Of a DNA stretch of 64,000 nucleotides, positions 25,472 to 35,309 are shown piece by piece. Both the position numbers and the translations under genes were made by a program. The notes under the pieces were generated by a model. It was not told the DNA's origin and ran no database searches. It worked only from the letters and a program-made list of their open reading frames with translations. Within the stretch, counting starts at the first letter, position 1, and every line of letters begins with the position of its first letter. This DNA is from Chitinimonas viridis (GTDB lineage: Bacteria > Pseudomonadota > Gammaproteobacteria > Burkholderiales > Chitinimonadaceae), in contig NZ_JAUFPU010000002.1 in the NCBI RefSeq assembly GCF_030409555.1, forward strand, positions 124,001 to 188,000. Direction: 5' to 3'.

Positions 25472-26596
25472 TCAACCTTTCCAGGTAAAGGGAAACTTGA
25501 ACTGCTGCCAGAAGCCGTTGGGTACGTAATCTCCGAGCACACCATACTCGCTGGGCCAGGGCCGGTCGCTCTTGACCGCCGTGCCGAACAGGTAGTCGAT
25601 AAAGGCAAAATGCGCTGCATAGTTGCGATCCAGCGCTTCCTGATCCTGGCTGTGGTGCCAGTGATGGAAGTTGGGCGTGACGATCAGATAACGCAGCGGC
25701 CCCAGCCGCACACTGACATTGGCGTGGTTGAACACCGCCTGGAAGCCCACGATGACGATATAGGCGTCGATGACCTCCTTGCTGAAGCCCAGCACAAAGA
25801 TGGGGCCCAGCACCAGCGTGCGGGTGATCAGCAGCTCCAGTATGTGCTGGCGCGATCCCGCCAGCCAGTCCATGCTCTTGACGCTGTGGTGTACCGCATG
25901 CAGGCGCCAGAGCCAGGGGACTTCATGGTAGGCGCGGTGGGTCCAGTACTGCATCAGATCGGCCACCAGCACGATCAGGAACAGCTCGACCACGAAGGGC
26001 AGATCCTTGACGGCATCCTGTACCGTGCTGAAGGTAGCCCAGCCAAACAGCTTGTGTACCAGCAGGTTGGTGGCCAGCAGCACAAAGCCCACCACCATGT
26101 GGTTGACGATGAAATGGTGAAAATCCGTCTGCCACTCAGGCCGGAACACCGGCTGGTCGCGCCGCAGCGGGAACAGCTTCTCGATAAAGATGAAGATCAG
26201 GCTGGAGCCCAGCAGATCGAGAATGAACCAGTCCAGACCGATATAGGGCGTGTGGTCGGCAAAGTCCCTGACCGGTACCTTGTGACCACCCAGCAAGGCG
26301 GTAAGCACCACAAAGCCAAAGGCCCAGGCAGAGAGCCAGCGCACCCGGCCCAACACGATGTTGGCCAGCGATATCCCGCCTGCTACCACCATGGCCCAGA
26401 ACATGATCTGCCGTATGGTGCCCACATCGTAGTTCTGGCGTAGTTCGGGGGTGGTGAGGTAGGCAGGGAAGTGGAAGGCCAGCACGCCCAGGAAACACAG
26501 TATGCCCAGGCACAGGGCCACGACACCGGATACTAGGCCACGGCCCTTTTGTAGCTGCCCGTGGGATTCAGCCAACTGGTTGATATGTTTTAGCAT
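25472..26596 (-). CDS. Sterol desaturase / fatty acid hydroxylase family membrane protein
   Basis: A 374-residue integral membrane protein with about seven hydrophobic segments. It has the di-iron histidine clusters of the fatty acid hydroxylase family: HRAYH in QYWTHRAYHEVPWLW, HAVHH in LWRLHAVHHSV, and HHWHH in PNFHHWHHSQD, plus a distal NYAAHFAFIDYLFGT. It should hydroxylate or desaturate a lipid such as a fatty acid, sterol or carotenoid; the substrate is unknown. The start is ATG 26596 (MLKHINQL). It stands alone. Confidence 0.88.
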   Translation of the reverse strand: MLKHINQLAESHGQLQKGRGLVSGVVALCLGILCFLGVLAFHFPAYLTTPELRQNYDVGTIRQIMFWAMVVAGGISLANIVLGRVRWLSAWAFGFVVLTALLGGHKVPVRDFADHTPYIGLDWFILDLLGSSLIFIFIEKLFPLRRDQPVFRPEWQTDFHHFIVNHMVVGFVLLATNLLVHKLFGWATFSTVQDAVKDLPFVVELFLIVLVADLMQYWTHRAYHEVPWLWRLHAVHHSVKSMDWLAGSRQHILELLITRTLVLGPIFVLGFSKEVIDAYIVIVGFQAVFNHANVSVRLGPLRYLIVTPNFHHWHHSQDQEALDRNYAAHFAFIDYLFGTAVKSDRPWPSEYGVLGDYVPNGFWQQFKFPFTWKG

Positions 26597-26748
26597 GGCC
26601 GCGACTATGCCAAAACCGGCTACGTCTGGAAACGGTAGCAATGACGATCACCGGGCAAACCCGGTGATTGCTCCGCCCCGGCTCTGTCGTTCCCGCAGGC
26701 GGCAGACCACGCAGGCTGGGTACCGGAGGGTGCCCAGCCAGCTATTTG

Positions 26749-27255
26749 TCAGTACGATCCCAGGTAGTCTGGCTTACCGATCTCTACGCCGTTATGGCGC
26801 AGGATGGCGTAGGTGGTGGTGACGTGAAAATAGAAATTGGGCAGCACGAAGTTCAGCAGATAGGCCTGCCCGGCAAACTGAGCCTCGCGGCCACGTAGTT
26901 TGAGGGTAACCAGCTTTTCTTCGGTGCCATCGATCTGCGCTGCACTGACGCTTTGCAAAAAGGCCACGGTCTTGGCTATCCGCGCCTGTAGTTCGTCGAT
27001 GGTGGTCTCGGTGTCTTCGAACACCGGAATATCAATGCCGGCCAGACGCGCCGCACAGCCCTTGGCGCCATCGGTGGCGATCTGTATCTGTCTCGCCAGC
27101 GGGAACATATCGGGTGCCAGGCGGCTGTTGACCAGGACACTGGGGTCGAACTGCTTTGCTTCTGCGTGCTTGGCCCCCTTGTCCAGTATCGCTGACAGAT
27201 TGCCCAGCATGCGGATAAAGACGGGGATAGACGCTTGGTACATGGACAGGCTCAC
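26749..27255 (-). CDS. DUF1993 family protein
   Basis: A 168-residue cytosolic protein. It matches DUF1993, a DinB-like four-helix bundle: YQASIPVFIRMLGNLSAILDK at the start, NSRLAPDMFPLARQIQIATD near residues 43-62, FEDTETTIDELQARI, and a final FYFHVTTTYAILRHNGVEIGKPDYLG in two parts. No activity is established. The start is a GTG with GGAG 7 bp upstream. Confidence 0.85.
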   Translation of the reverse strand: MSLSMYQASIPVFIRMLGNLSAILDKGAKHAEAKQFDPSVLVNSRLAPDMFPLARQIQIATDGAKGCAARLAGIDIPVFEDTETTIDELQARIAKTVAFLQSVSAAQIDGTEEKLVTLKLRGREAQFAGQAYLLNFVLPNFYFHVTTTYAILRHNGVEIGKPDYLGSY

Positions 27256-27331
27256 GGCAAGGCTCCGGTGGGTGGGTAAGAGTCAGCTAGCCAGTAAGTG
27301 GCGCCGGATGCTCAAACATCAAGCCCACCGT

Positions 27332-28315
27332 TCAAACAGGCCATAGCGGCGGTTCTTCCATCTGCGCTACCTGTTCGCGCAACTCCAGCATGCGCTGGCT
27401 CCAGTAGTGCGCCGTGCCAAACCAGGGAAAGGCCGCAGGAAAGGCCGGGTCGTCCCAGCGGCGGGCCAGCCAGGCACTGTAGTGCAGCAGGCGCAAGGTA
27501 CGCAGTGCCTCGATCAGATGCAGCTCGCGCTGGTTGAAGTCACAAAAGTCTTCATAACCCGCCAGTACGTCGGCCAGTTGCCTGACTTGATCCTGTCGCT
27601 CGCCCGACAGCAACATCCAGAGATCCTGTATGGCCGGGCCCATGCGGGCGTCGTCAAAGTCCACAAAATGCGGGCCGGCGTCGGTCCACAGGATATTGCC
27701 GGCGTGGCAATCGCCATGCAGGCGCAGGCTTGCCACTGCCCCAGCCCTATCGTAACAGCGGCGCACGCCATCCAGCGCCTGGCGGGTCAGCGCCTGGTAA
27801 TCCTCGCGCAAGTCTTGCGGAATGAAATCGCTGGCCAGCAACCAGGCCACGGATTCATCACCAAAGCTGGCGATATCCACTGTCGGCCGGCTTGTAAAAG
27901 GCCGGGTCGCGCCCATGGCATGGATACGCCCCATGAACCGGCCTATCCACTCGAGCACGGCCGCATCATCCAGCTCTGGCGTACGGCCACCACGACGGGG
28001 AAACACGGCAAAGCGAAAACCCGCATGATGGTGCAGGGTCTGGCCATTGATCTGCATGGGCGCTACTACCGGAATCTCCTCGGCTGCCAGCGCTGCCACG
28101 AAGTCATGTTCTTCGATGATCTGGGCGTCGGTCCAGCGGGCTGGCCGGTAGAACTTCACCACCAGCGGCGGCGCATCGTCCATGCCCAGTTGGTAGACAC
28201 GGTTCTCATAGCTATTGAGCGCCAGCAGGCTGCCACTGGCAGGCAGGCCCAGATTCTCCACCGCCGTCAGCAGGCAATCGGGAGTCAGGGTTTCGTAAGG
28301 AGGGGGTAGCGACAT
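27332..28315 (-). CDS. srkA: Stress response kinase A (SrkA/YihE family)
   Basis: A 327-residue Ser/Thr protein kinase of the aminoglycoside-phosphotransferase-like fold. The catalytic loop is LHGDCHAGNILW and the metal-binding segment is FVDFDDARMGPAIQDLWML. The N-terminal lobe has NSYENRVYQLG and VVKFYRPARW with the ATP-binding lysine. E. coli SrkA (328 residues) counters MazEF-mediated death and is CpxR-controlled, often upstream of dsbA; dsbA is not adjacent here. The start is ATG 28315. Confidence 0.92.
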   Translation of the reverse strand: MSLPPPYETLTPDCLLTAVENLGLPASGSLLALNSYENRVYQLGMDDAPPLVVKFYRPARWTDAQIIEEHDFVAALAAEEIPVVAPMQINGQTLHHHAGFRFAVFPRRGGRTPELDDAAVLEWIGRFMGRIHAMGATRPFTSRPTVDIASFGDESVAWLLASDFIPQDLREDYQALTRQALDGVRRCYDRAGAVASLRLHGDCHAGNILWTDAGPHFVDFDDARMGPAIQDLWMLLSGERQDQVRQLADVLAGYEDFCDFNQRELHLIEALRTLRLLHYSAWLARRWDDPAFPAAFPWFGTAHYWSQRMLELREQVAQMEEPPLWPV

Positions 28316-28395
28316 ACCGCCATTGTACGCAGGCTCGCCGCCGACGCTGGCATATCGTAGGATGCGCCTGCATTTATCTTTAGCTAGCAGCCAAC

Positions 28396-29643
28396 GTGTC
28401 CACTTTGCGTCTCTATACCGCCCTGCTGTCCAGCCTCTTGCTGGCCGCCTGCGCCAGCACCCTCGATCCCCAGCAAGCGCCGGCCCCCGTCGTGACGGCA
28501 CAGCCGGCTGTCAGCAACGAGCCAGCCATTGCCCAGGCTCCGCCTATGCCGCCACCGCCGCCGGCAAGGCCCGATGTGGTGGCACCCACCGCGCCGGCCG
28601 CCACGGCACCAGCCTGGAGCAACCCCAAGCAGGGCCGCGCCCTGCTGAACCGGCTGATGCCGGACAAGATCAAGGACAGGGCCGGCTGGAGCAACGATAT
28701 CTTTGCCGCCTTCGAAGCCCTGCGCATACCCTATACCGCCGAGTATTTCTGCTCCGCCACCTCGGTCATTGAGCAGGAATCCAGCTGGGAGGCCGACCCG
28801 GTGGTGCCCGGGCTGGGCAAGATGGTGTGGAAGCAGATAGAACTGAAGGCCGACGAAAAAGGCATCCCCATGCCCTTGGTGACCGCCGCACTCAAGGTCA
28901 AGTCCAGCAACGGCCAGAGTTTTCGCAGTCGCATAGACAAACTCCGCACCGAGCGCGAGATGAATCTGCTGTATGAGGAAATGTCGGCCGAAGCCGAGAG
29001 TTTCGGCGTCTCGCTCAGCAGCCAGAATCCGGTACGCACCGGCGGCCCCATGCAGGTCAGCATCGACTTTGCCACCAGCCACGCCCGCGCCTGGCCTTAT
29101 CCTTACCCGGTCAGGGAAAGTATGCGCCGTGAAGTATTTACCCGCCGTGGCGGCATCTACTTCGGCATTGCCAACCTGCTGCACTACCAGGCGCCTTACG
29201 ATACCTTGTTCTTCCGTTTCGCCGACTATAACGCCGGCCGCTATTCCAGCCGCAATGCGGCTTTCCAGGCAGCCGTCGCCAAGCTCAGCAAGCGTAAGAT
29301 AGACCTGGACGGCGACCTGCTGCGCTACAGTGCTGGCCGCCCCAGCAAACAGCCCAGCAGCACGCTGGAAGCCATCCGCCCCCTGGCCGGCAAGCTCAAA
29401 CTCAGCCCAGCCGAGATAGAGCGCGACCTGCTGCTGGAAAAAACCAGCAACTTCGGCCAGAGCCCCCTTTACCAGCGCTTGTTTGCCCTGGCGGACAATG
29501 CCGCCAGCAAACCCCTGCCCCGTGCCATCTCACCACAGATACGGCTATCGAGCCCCAAGATCACCCGCAAGCTGACCACCGAGTGGTTTGCCAAGCGTGT
29601 GGATTGGCGATACCAGCGCTGTTTGGCCAAGGTCGCTAGCTGA
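28396..29643 (+). CDS. DUF1615 lipoprotein
   Basis: A 415-residue exported lipoprotein. The signal peptide ends at the lipobox LLAAC, with lipidated cysteine at residue 19. A proline-rich linker (APPMPPPPPARP) reaches to residue 60. The rest matches DUF1615: YFCSATSVIEQESSW, SQNPVRTGGPMQVS, RRGGIYFGIANLLHYQAPY and FADYNAGRYSSRN. The catalytic-like glutamates in IEQESSW and the tyrosine-rich core recall lytic transglycosylase folds, but activity is not established. The start codon is GTG. It is divergent from srkA with 80 bp between. Confidence 0.85.
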   Translation: MSTLRLYTALLSSLLLAACASTLDPQQAPAPVVTAQPAVSNEPAIAQAPPMPPPPPARPDVVAPTAPAATAPAWSNPKQGRALLNRLMPDKIKDRAGWSNDIFAAFEALRIPYTAEYFCSATSVIEQESSWEADPVVPGLGKMVWKQIELKADEKGIPMPLVTAALKVKSSNGQSFRSRIDKLRTEREMNLLYEEMSAEAESFGVSLSSQNPVRTGGPMQVSIDFATSHARAWPYPYPVRESMRREVFTRRGGIYFGIANLLHYQAPYDTLFFRFADYNAGRYSSRNAAFQAAVAKLSKRKIDLDGDLLRYSAGRPSKQPSSTLEAIRPLAGKLKLSPAEIERDLLLEKTSNFGQSPLYQRLFALADNAASKPLPRAISPQIRLSSPKITRKLTTEWFAKRVDWRYQRCLAKVAS

Positions 29644-29746
29644 AGAGCGGCACAGTGCTTGGGCTGCATTCCCCCTGGCAGCTCAAGCTGGTGCGGACTA
29701 TTGCCCTAAGTGTCTCGCCGATAGGCCTGTTCCCGGCAGCGGCCCG

Positions 29747-30574
29747 CTAGTCAGCCTGCTTGCGCCACAACTGGATATTGCGTGCCAGCAATTCCTCCAT
29801 CACCTTGTCCTGTGCCAGCTTGTGCATGGCGCGCGCAATGCGCCCGCGCATCTCGCCGGTATTGCAGACCGACTTGTGCGACAGGGTCAGGAACAGATCT
29901 TCATTGGTGATGGGCACAGTCGCCGCCTTGAGCCCGCGCACCCCAAGCTTGGCGGCATAGGCAAGGCCGGGGGCTTCCTCGTAGATGACGTAATCGGCCC
30001 GCCCCAGCCCCAGCATCTTGAGTGCGCTCTCCACGCTGGCTACCTTGTAGATATCCAGGTGCTTCTTGGCATAGGTATCGAAGGCTTCGCCAAAGCTGTT
30101 GTTGATGACGGTAATACCCTTGAGCCTGCTCAGGTCCGACCACTTGCGGTACTTGATACCCTTGGTGTCCTGGGTCCAGATCACGGTGCGGGTGGTGGCG
30201 ATGGGCGGCTGAAAGTAGTCCATGTACTCCAGCCTGGGCAGGGTAAAGAAGGCGCCGGCGATCATGTCCACCTTGCCATGACGGGTTTCCTCCTGCACAC
30301 GGCCCCAGGGGCCGGCATATTTGACGCTCACCGGCACGCCAATTTCCTTGCTCAGCAGCTGCATCATTTCGGCATTGGCGCCTATCAGGCGGCTCTCGTC
30401 AGCCGGGTCGCGCCACAGATAGGGTGGGTATTCGGGGTTGCCCGAGATCAGCAACTGCTTGCAAGGTTCATCCGCAGCAAGGGCTGGCATGGCCGCCAGC
30501 AACAGGCCTGCGAGCAGGCACAGACTGTGCACCGTTGCCCTGGTGTCAACGCGTGGCAGGTAACGACCGGTCAT
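29747..30574 (-). CDS. Periplasmic solute-binding protein, family 3 (amino acid-type)
   Basis: A 275-residue SBP_bac_3 protein. An N-terminal signal peptide ends near residue 34 (AAMPALAAD). The mature part begins KQLLISGNPEYPPYLWRD and contains GANAEMMQLLSKEIG, then GKVDMIAGAFFTLPR and ITVINNSFGEAFDTYA. It should bind an amino acid or similar small ligand. No ABC permease genes are adjacent, so it may serve a distant transporter or act as a sensor. The start is ATG 30574. Confidence 0.85.
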   Translation of the reverse strand: MTGRYLPRVDTRATVHSLCLLAGLLLAAMPALAADEPCKQLLISGNPEYPPYLWRDPADESRLIGANAEMMQLLSKEIGVPVSVKYAGPWGRVQEETRHGKVDMIAGAFFTLPRLEYMDYFQPPIATTRTVIWTQDTKGIKYRKWSDLSRLKGITVINNSFGEAFDTYAKKHLDIYKVASVESALKMLGLGRADYVIYEEAPGLAYAAKLGVRGLKAATVPITNEDLFLTLSHKSVCNTGEMRGRIARAMHKLAQDKVMEELLARNIQLWRKQAD

Positions 30575-30617
30575 AACAATGCAACCTCGGCATGCTGGGG
30601 CAGTTGCCTTGCAGTTT

Positions 30618-30642
30618 AGAGCCTGTTCATGATTTTTTCGCC
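30618..30642. repeat. Solitary copy of the 11.6-kb palindrome's terminal repeat
   Basis: AGAGCCTGTTCATGATTTTT then CGCC matches the terminal arm of the element at 11622-11810 (AGAGCCTGTTCA-N-TTTTCGCC). No second arm or internal sequence is found nearby. It looks like a relic or half-element. Confidence 0.6.
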
Positions 30643-30761
30643 CCAGCGTCGCATACGCCAGCCCGGGCCATCGACATGGCTTGCCGTCGGGGTGGCGTGG
30701 TAGTGTAATTGCCCAGGCGGGCATGCTTGCCCCCTGCACATACTTTTCTACAGGACATCCC

Positions 30762-32276
30762 ATGACCGCAGCCCTGCTGATCGCCAAAGCCGGCCCCACG
30801 CCCATTGAGATACTGCCCGCCCTGGCCAACCGCCATGGCCTGATTACCGGCGCCACCGGGACCGGCAAGACGGTGACCCTGCAGCGCATGGCAGAGGGTT
30901 TCTCGCGGGCAGGTGTGCCGGTATTCATGGCCGATGTGAAGGGCGATCTGGCCGGTATTGCCGCCGCCGGCAGCGACAACCCCAAGCTGTCAGCCCGGCT
31001 GGCGCAGCTGGAAATGCAGCTGGACTACGCCGCCTGCCCTGCCATGTTGTGGGATGTCTATGGCGAGGCCGGCCACCCGGTGCGCGCCACCATCTCGGAC
31101 ATGGGGCCGTTGCTGCTGGGCCGCCTGCTCAACCTCAACGAGGTGCAAGCCGGTGTGCTGCAGCTGATTTTCAAGATTGCCGACGACAACAGCCTGCTGC
31201 TGATAGATCTGAAAGACCTGCGCGCCATGGTGCAGTACGTGGGTGAGAACGCCAAACAATTCACCACCGAATACGGCAATATCTCGGCCGCCAGCGTGGG
31301 GGCCATCCAGCGCGGCTTGCTGACACTGGAGACCCAGGGCGGCGACAAGTTCTTTGGTGAGCCCATGCTCGATATCGCCGACCTGATGCAGACCGATGGC
31401 CAGGGTCATGGTGTCGTCAACATCCTGGCTGCCGATAAGCTCACCAATGCGCCCAAGCTGTATTCCACCTTCCTGCTGTGGCTGCTGTCCGAACTGTTCG
31501 AGCAGTTACCCGAGGCCGGCGATCTCGATAAACCCAAGCTGGTGTTCTTTTTCGACGAGGCTCACCTGCTATTCAGCGATGCACCGCCCGCCCTGGTCGA
31601 GAAGGTAGAACAGGTGGTCAGGTTGATACGCTCCAAGGGGGTGGGCGTGTACTTTGTCACCCAGAACCCGCTGGACATACCCGAGACCGTGCTGGGTCAG
31701 CTGGGCAACCGGGTGCAGCATGCCTTGCGTGCTTTTACCCCGCGCGACCAGAAGGCCGTCAAGGTGGCCGCAGAAACCCTGCGTGCCAACCCGGCCTTCA
31801 ATGCCGAAGCGGCCATCATGGAACTGGGTGTAGGCGAGGCGCTGGTGTCGTTCCTGGACGCCAAGGGCAGCCCCAGTGTGGTCGAGCGCGCCTTCGTGGT
31901 GCCGCCGGCCTGCCGGCTCGGCCCACTGAGCCCGGCAGAGCGCCAGGCCCTGATCGCCAACTCGTTACTGGCTGGCCATTATGAAGCTGCTGAGGACAGG
32001 GAATCGGCCTACGAGAAGCTACGCGGCAGCAAGGATGGCGCCGCGCCGGCCAAGCCGGGGTCGCCCAGCCAGGCTGCACCTGCCGAAACAGAGGGCGGTG
32101 GCCTGCTTGATGGATTAGGCGCTTTCCTGTTTGGCCGTACCGGCCCGCGTGGCGGCCAGCATGATGGAGTAGTACAGAGCGCGGCCAAGAGCATGGCACG
32201 CACCATGGCGAACGAGGTCGGCAGGCAGATACTGCGTGGTGTGCTGGGCTCCATCGTCGGTGGGCGCAAGCGTTAA
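30762..32276 (+). CDS. HerA-like DUF853 ATPase (YjgR family)
   Basis: A 504-residue cytosolic FtsK/HerA-type P-loop ATPase. Walker [11 protein letters not shown] is at residues 30-39. [14 protein letters not shown] follows, then Walker [14 protein letters not shown] and the sensor segment [34 protein letters not shown] in pieces. The C-terminus has the glycine/serine-rich DUF853 tail. HerA proteins pump DNA, but the physiological role of the YjgR type is unknown. I chose ATG 30762 with AGGA upstream rather than 30681. Confidence 0.88.
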   Translation: MTAALLIAKAGPTPIEILPALANRHGLITGATGTGKTVTLQRMAEGFSRAGVPVFMADVKGDLAGIAAAGSDNPKLSARLAQLEMQLDYAACPAMLWDVYGEAGHPVRATISDMGPLLLGRLLNLNEVQAGVLQLIFKIADDNSLLLIDLKDLRAMVQYVGENAKQFTTEYGNISAASVGAIQRGLLTLETQGGDKFFGEPMLDIADLMQTDGQGHGVVNILAADKLTNAPKLYSTFLLWLLSELFEQLPEAGDLDKPKLVFFFDEAHLLFSDAPPALVEKVEQVVRLIRSKGVGVYFVTQNPLDIPETVLGQLGNRVQHALRAFTPRDQKAVKVAAETLRANPAFNAEAAIMELGVGEALVSFLDAKGSPSVVERAFVVPPACRLGPLSPAERQALIANSLLAGHYEAAEDRESAYEKLRGSKDGAAPAKPGSPSQAAPAETEGGGLLDGLGAFLFGRTGPRGGQHDGVVQSAAKSMARTMANEVGRQILRGVLGSIVGGRKR

Positions 32277-32377
32277 ACCTTGCCTTGCCCGCGACCGGTG
32301 CTTGCCTGCGCCCCCGCGGCCACTCTGTGTATAACAACCCAGCCCACAACGTAGATCTCAAGCAATCTCAATCAATA

Positions 32378-32410
32378 CAAGGCGATATCCCTATCGCCTT
32401 GTTTCATTTG
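32378..32410 (+). terminator. Terminator after the DUF853 gene
   Basis: ACAAGGCGATA pairs with TATCGCCTTGT around a 3-nt loop, followed by a T-rich tail (TTCATTTG). Confidence 0.7.
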
Positions 32411-32487
32411 TCATAATCAGTTCAGCTTGCATTCAGCCAGCCATGGTCACAATGCCCCCATCAGCCAAAGTGATGGAGCAATGCGGG

Positions 32488-33057
32488 ATGAACAAATCCA
32501 TGCTCACCGGGATAGTCATCGGCGGCACCGCTGCGCTGTCACTGGGCGCCGCCGCCGGCTACCAGGCAATCAAGGGACCGGATTACGCTGACGTCGTCCA
32601 GGTCGCTGCAGTACACGAGACCGTCAAGGTGCCCGTGCAGGTTTGCCAGCAGGTGCAGGTCAGTCGCCAGGCCAAGGTCAAGGATGAACACCGGATTGCC
32701 GGCACCGTCATCGGCGGTGTGCTGGGTGGCGCGCTAGGTAGCCAGGTAGGCGGAGGCAATGGCAAGAAAGCCGCCACCGTGATCGGCGTGCTGGGCGGTG
32801 GCTACGCCGGTAATCGCATACAGAAGAACATGCAGGAAAAAGACCACGTCAGCCATAGCGAGCAACGCTGCAAGACCGTGCTGCGTACCGAAGACAAGCT
32901 GCGCGGCTACGACGTGCAATACCGCCTGGACGACAAACTGGCGGTGATCCGGATGGCGCAGCCGCCCACCAGCAACCGTATCCCGGTAGAGGATGGCCAA
33001 CTGATGCTCAGCGCCGTCACGGCCCCGCCTGTCACCGCAGCCGTTGTACGCAACTGA
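32488..33057 (+). CDS. Glycine-zipper 2TM-domain envelope protein
   Basis: A 189-residue protein with a signal peptide or anchor (MNKSMLTGIVIGGTAALSLGAAAG). The central glycine zipper is IAGTVIGGVLGGALGSQVGGGNGKKAATVIGVLGGGYAGN in sequence order, a pair of GxxxG-rich helices typical of the Rick_17kDa_Anti/SlyB-like family. Upstream is VPVQVCQQVQVSRQ, and downstream is a soluble domain ending YDVQYRLDDKLAVIRM. It probably associates with the cell envelope; the exact role is unknown. The start is ATG 32488 with GGAG upstream, rather than 32443. Confidence 0.82.
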   Translation: MNKSMLTGIVIGGTAALSLGAAAGYQAIKGPDYADVVQVAAVHETVKVPVQVCQQVQVSRQAKVKDEHRIAGTVIGGVLGGALGSQVGGGNGKKAATVIGVLGGGYAGNRIQKNMQEKDHVSHSEQRCKTVLRTEDKLRGYDVQYRLDDKLAVIRMAQPPTSNRIPVEDGQLMLSAVTAPPVTAAVVRN

Positions 33058-33090
33058 TACACCGATTGATTTCTCTGTAACTCCCTGCTC

Positions 33091-33116
33091 GGGGCGCCTT
33101 GTGCGCCCCTTTTTTT
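33091..33116 (+). terminator. Rho-independent terminator after the glycine-zipper gene
   Basis: GGGGCGC pairs with GCGCCCC around CTTGT, followed by seven T residues. Confidence 0.9.
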
Positions 33117-33194
33117 GCGTGTGGAGCGCCGGGGTTAACTTGGCGCCCACCCGGCCCTCACCGCCCAGCCCTGACTGAAGTCCGTAGCAGACTC

Positions 33195-34136
33195 TCAGTA
33201 TGCGCGCTCGCGTTCCACCAGGCCGGGCACCGTCTCACCACGCAACAGTGCGCGCAACTTGCCGGCCACCTGGCGGGCCGATGGGCCAGGCAGCGTGGCG
33301 GCCGCAATATGCGGCGTCAGCACGATAGCCGGGTGGTGCCAGAACGGGTGTTCCTTGCCGGGTGGCTCCTGGCCCAATACATCAAGCTGTGCCCCTCGCA
33401 GATGGCCTGCATCCAGCAAGGCCAGCAGTGCCGATTCTTCCAGCTGCTCGCCGCGCCCGGCATTGATCAGGGCAGCGCCCTTGGGTAAGCCGGCCAGGCG
33501 CTCATGGTTGAGCAGACCATGGGTTTCGGGGGTGTTGGGCAGCAGGTTGACCAGCACATCGGTTGCGGCCAGCAGGGTGGGCAGGGTGTCCCAGCCATGC
33601 AGGCAGCGCACACCTGCCAGCTCGCGCGGGCTGCGGCTCCAACCGGCCACCGCATAGCCCAGCAAGGCCAGGGTACGGGCGACTGCACCACCGATCTCGC
33701 CCAGGCCCAGCACCGTCACACGCAGGTCGGCTGCGGCCCTGCCCGGTAGCGGCTGCCATTGTGCGTCCGCCTGCTGGCGGGCATAACGATCCAGGTCGCG
33801 CTGGTAGCGCAACACCCCGGCCAGCACGTATTCGCACATCTGCTGCGCCATGCCGGCATCGGTCAACCGCACCAGCGCCACCCCAGGGGCCAGGTCGCTG
33901 CGCTGCAGAAAGCGGTCTATGCCCGCCCCCAGGGCGAACACGGCGCGCAAGTTGGCAAAGCGACCAAACAGGCCTTCGGGTGGTCGCCAGGTGGCAAGGT
34001 ACTGTACGCGGGCCGGGTCGACCTCGGCAGGCGCCGCAACAACATCGAAATCCGGTAGCTCGGCCGCAAACAAGGCTTGCCAGCGTTCGCCGTTATTCGG
34101 GGTATGCAGATAAAACAAGGGGTTTGCAGCAGTCAT
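33195..34136 (-). CDS. ghrA: Glyoxylate/hydroxypyruvate reductase A
   Basis: A 313-residue D-2-hydroxyacid dehydrogenase. The NAD(P) motif VLGLGEIGGAVARTLALLG lies near residues 142-160. WSRSPRE suggests NADPH preference. Catalytic residues are R in INAGRGEQL, E in LDVLGQEPP and H in LTPHIAA. Length and the ATWRPPEGLF start match GhrA. It reduces glyoxylate to glycolate and hydroxypyruvate to glycerate. It is the last gene of the minus-strand operon, 13 bp after the PrpF gene. Confidence 0.9.
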   Translation of the reverse strand: MTAANPLFYLHTPNNGERWQALFAAELPDFDVVAAPAEVDPARVQYLATWRPPEGLFGRFANLRAVFALGAGIDRFLQRSDLAPGVALVRLTDAGMAQQMCEYVLAGVLRYQRDLDRYARQQADAQWQPLPGRAAADLRVTVLGLGEIGGAVARTLALLGYAVAGWSRSPRELAGVRCLHGWDTLPTLLAATDVLVNLLPNTPETHGLLNHERLAGLPKGAALINAGRGEQLEESALLALLDAGHLRGAQLDVLGQEPPGKEHPFWHHPAIVLTPHIAAATLPGPSARQVAGKLRALLRGETVPGLVERERAY

Positions 34137-34149
34137 ATAGGTATCCAGT

Positions 34150-35292
34150 TCAATCAGTCAGTGGCACCCAGGCCTCGCCGCGCATCAATACGCGGGCGCT
34201 GCGGGTCAGGCGGGAGGCCACCACCTGTTCACCGTCCAGCACGGTGACTATCTGGTTCGCCCCACTGGGGTGACCAAAGCACAAGGGGCGAGATATCAAG
34301 GGCTGGCCCAGCAAGTCACTGACCAGCGTGCCGGGCAAGGCCGCTGCCGCTGCCAGCGCTATGGTGCCGGTGCCGGTGAAGCCGTGGTGCAGCTTGCCCA
34401 TGGAAACAATACGGGCCAGCAGATCCAGCTGGCTGGCCTCAAACACCCTGCCATCGGCGGCGGTAAACCCGGCCGGCGGGGCGATCCAGCACAGCTTGGG
34501 ATTGCTGGGTCGTTCACGGCTGGCCTGGGCGGGCGTTGCCGCCAGCCCCATGGCCACGGCAGCCTGGGCGCGCAGCGACTCCAGCTGCGCCAGCAGGCTG
34601 GCATCGGTGTTGACGTCCTGCGGCTGCTCCAGGCCGGTCAGCCCCAAATCGGCAGCCCGCAGTATCACCAGGGGGTTGCCAGCGTCGATGAGCGTGGCGT
34701 CGATCTCGCGCTGCGGGTTCAATCTCAGCTTGTCGATACGACGGCCGGTGGGAAACAAAGCGCCCGATGCCCCGCCGGCCGGGTCCAGAAACACCAACTG
34801 CTGCGGCGCCCCGGTAAAGGCAACGCCATCCATGCCGAAATCCCCCTCCTGGCATGGCAGGCCATCTCGCATTGCCACCTCGGCCACGATCACCTTGCCG
34901 GTGTTTACCTGCCAGATACGTACCGTGGCCACACCATCATGCGGCCCCGCCACCAGCCCCTCCAACAAGGCAAACGGCGCGACAGCGGCCGACAGGTTGC
35001 CGCAACTACCCGACCAGTCTATCTCCCCGCTATCCACTGCGATGTGGCCGAACAGATAGTCCACATCACAACCTGGCTGGCGAGAGGTACTGATCAGCGC
35101 CACCTTGCTGGTGGACGATATCCCGGTTCCCAGGCCATCGATCTGCCGGCCATAGGGGTCGGGGCTACCTATCAACCGGCTGAGCAGGCGGTCGCGCAGT
35201 GTGATATCGGCAGGCAAGGCATCCGCACGAATGAACACCCCCTTGGAGGTGCCGCCCCGCATCAGCGTGGCGGGTAGGCGATGGAGTGGCAT
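34150..35292 (-). CDS. PrpF-family isomerase (aconitate isomerase / 4-oxalomesaconate tautomerase-like)
   Basis: A 380-residue enzyme of the diaminopimelate-epimerase-like PrpF family. It begins with the family hallmark ATLMRGGTSKGVFI. GLGTGISSTSKVALIS and WSGSCGNLSAAVAPFAL follow, the latter holding the catalytic cysteine. FLDPAGGASGALFPTG, DAGNPLVIL and the late GKLHHGFTGTGTIALA complete the pattern. Members move double bonds in tricarboxylic acids (2-methylaconitate, aconitate, 4-oxalomesaconate); the exact substrate is unknown. The start is ATG 35292. Operon neighbours are a tautomerase-like protein and GhrA. Confidence 0.88.
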   Translation of the reverse strand: MPLHRLPATLMRGGTSKGVFIRADALPADITLRDRLLSRLIGSPDPYGRQIDGLGTGISSTSKVALISTSRQPGCDVDYLFGHIAVDSGEIDWSGSCGNLSAAVAPFALLEGLVAGPHDGVATVRIWQVNTGKVIVAEVAMRDGLPCQEGDFGMDGVAFTGAPQQLVFLDPAGGASGALFPTGRRIDKLRLNPQREIDATLIDAGNPLVILRAADLGLTGLEQPQDVNTDASLLAQLESLRAQAAVAMGLAATPAQASRERPSNPKLCWIAPPAGFTAADGRVFEASQLDLLARIVSMGKLHHGFTGTGTIALAAAAALPGTLVSDLLGQPLISRPLCFGHPSGANQIVTVLDGEQVVASRLTRSARVLMRGEAWVPLTD

Positions 35293-35309
35293 GGTGGTTC
35301 CCGCAAGGA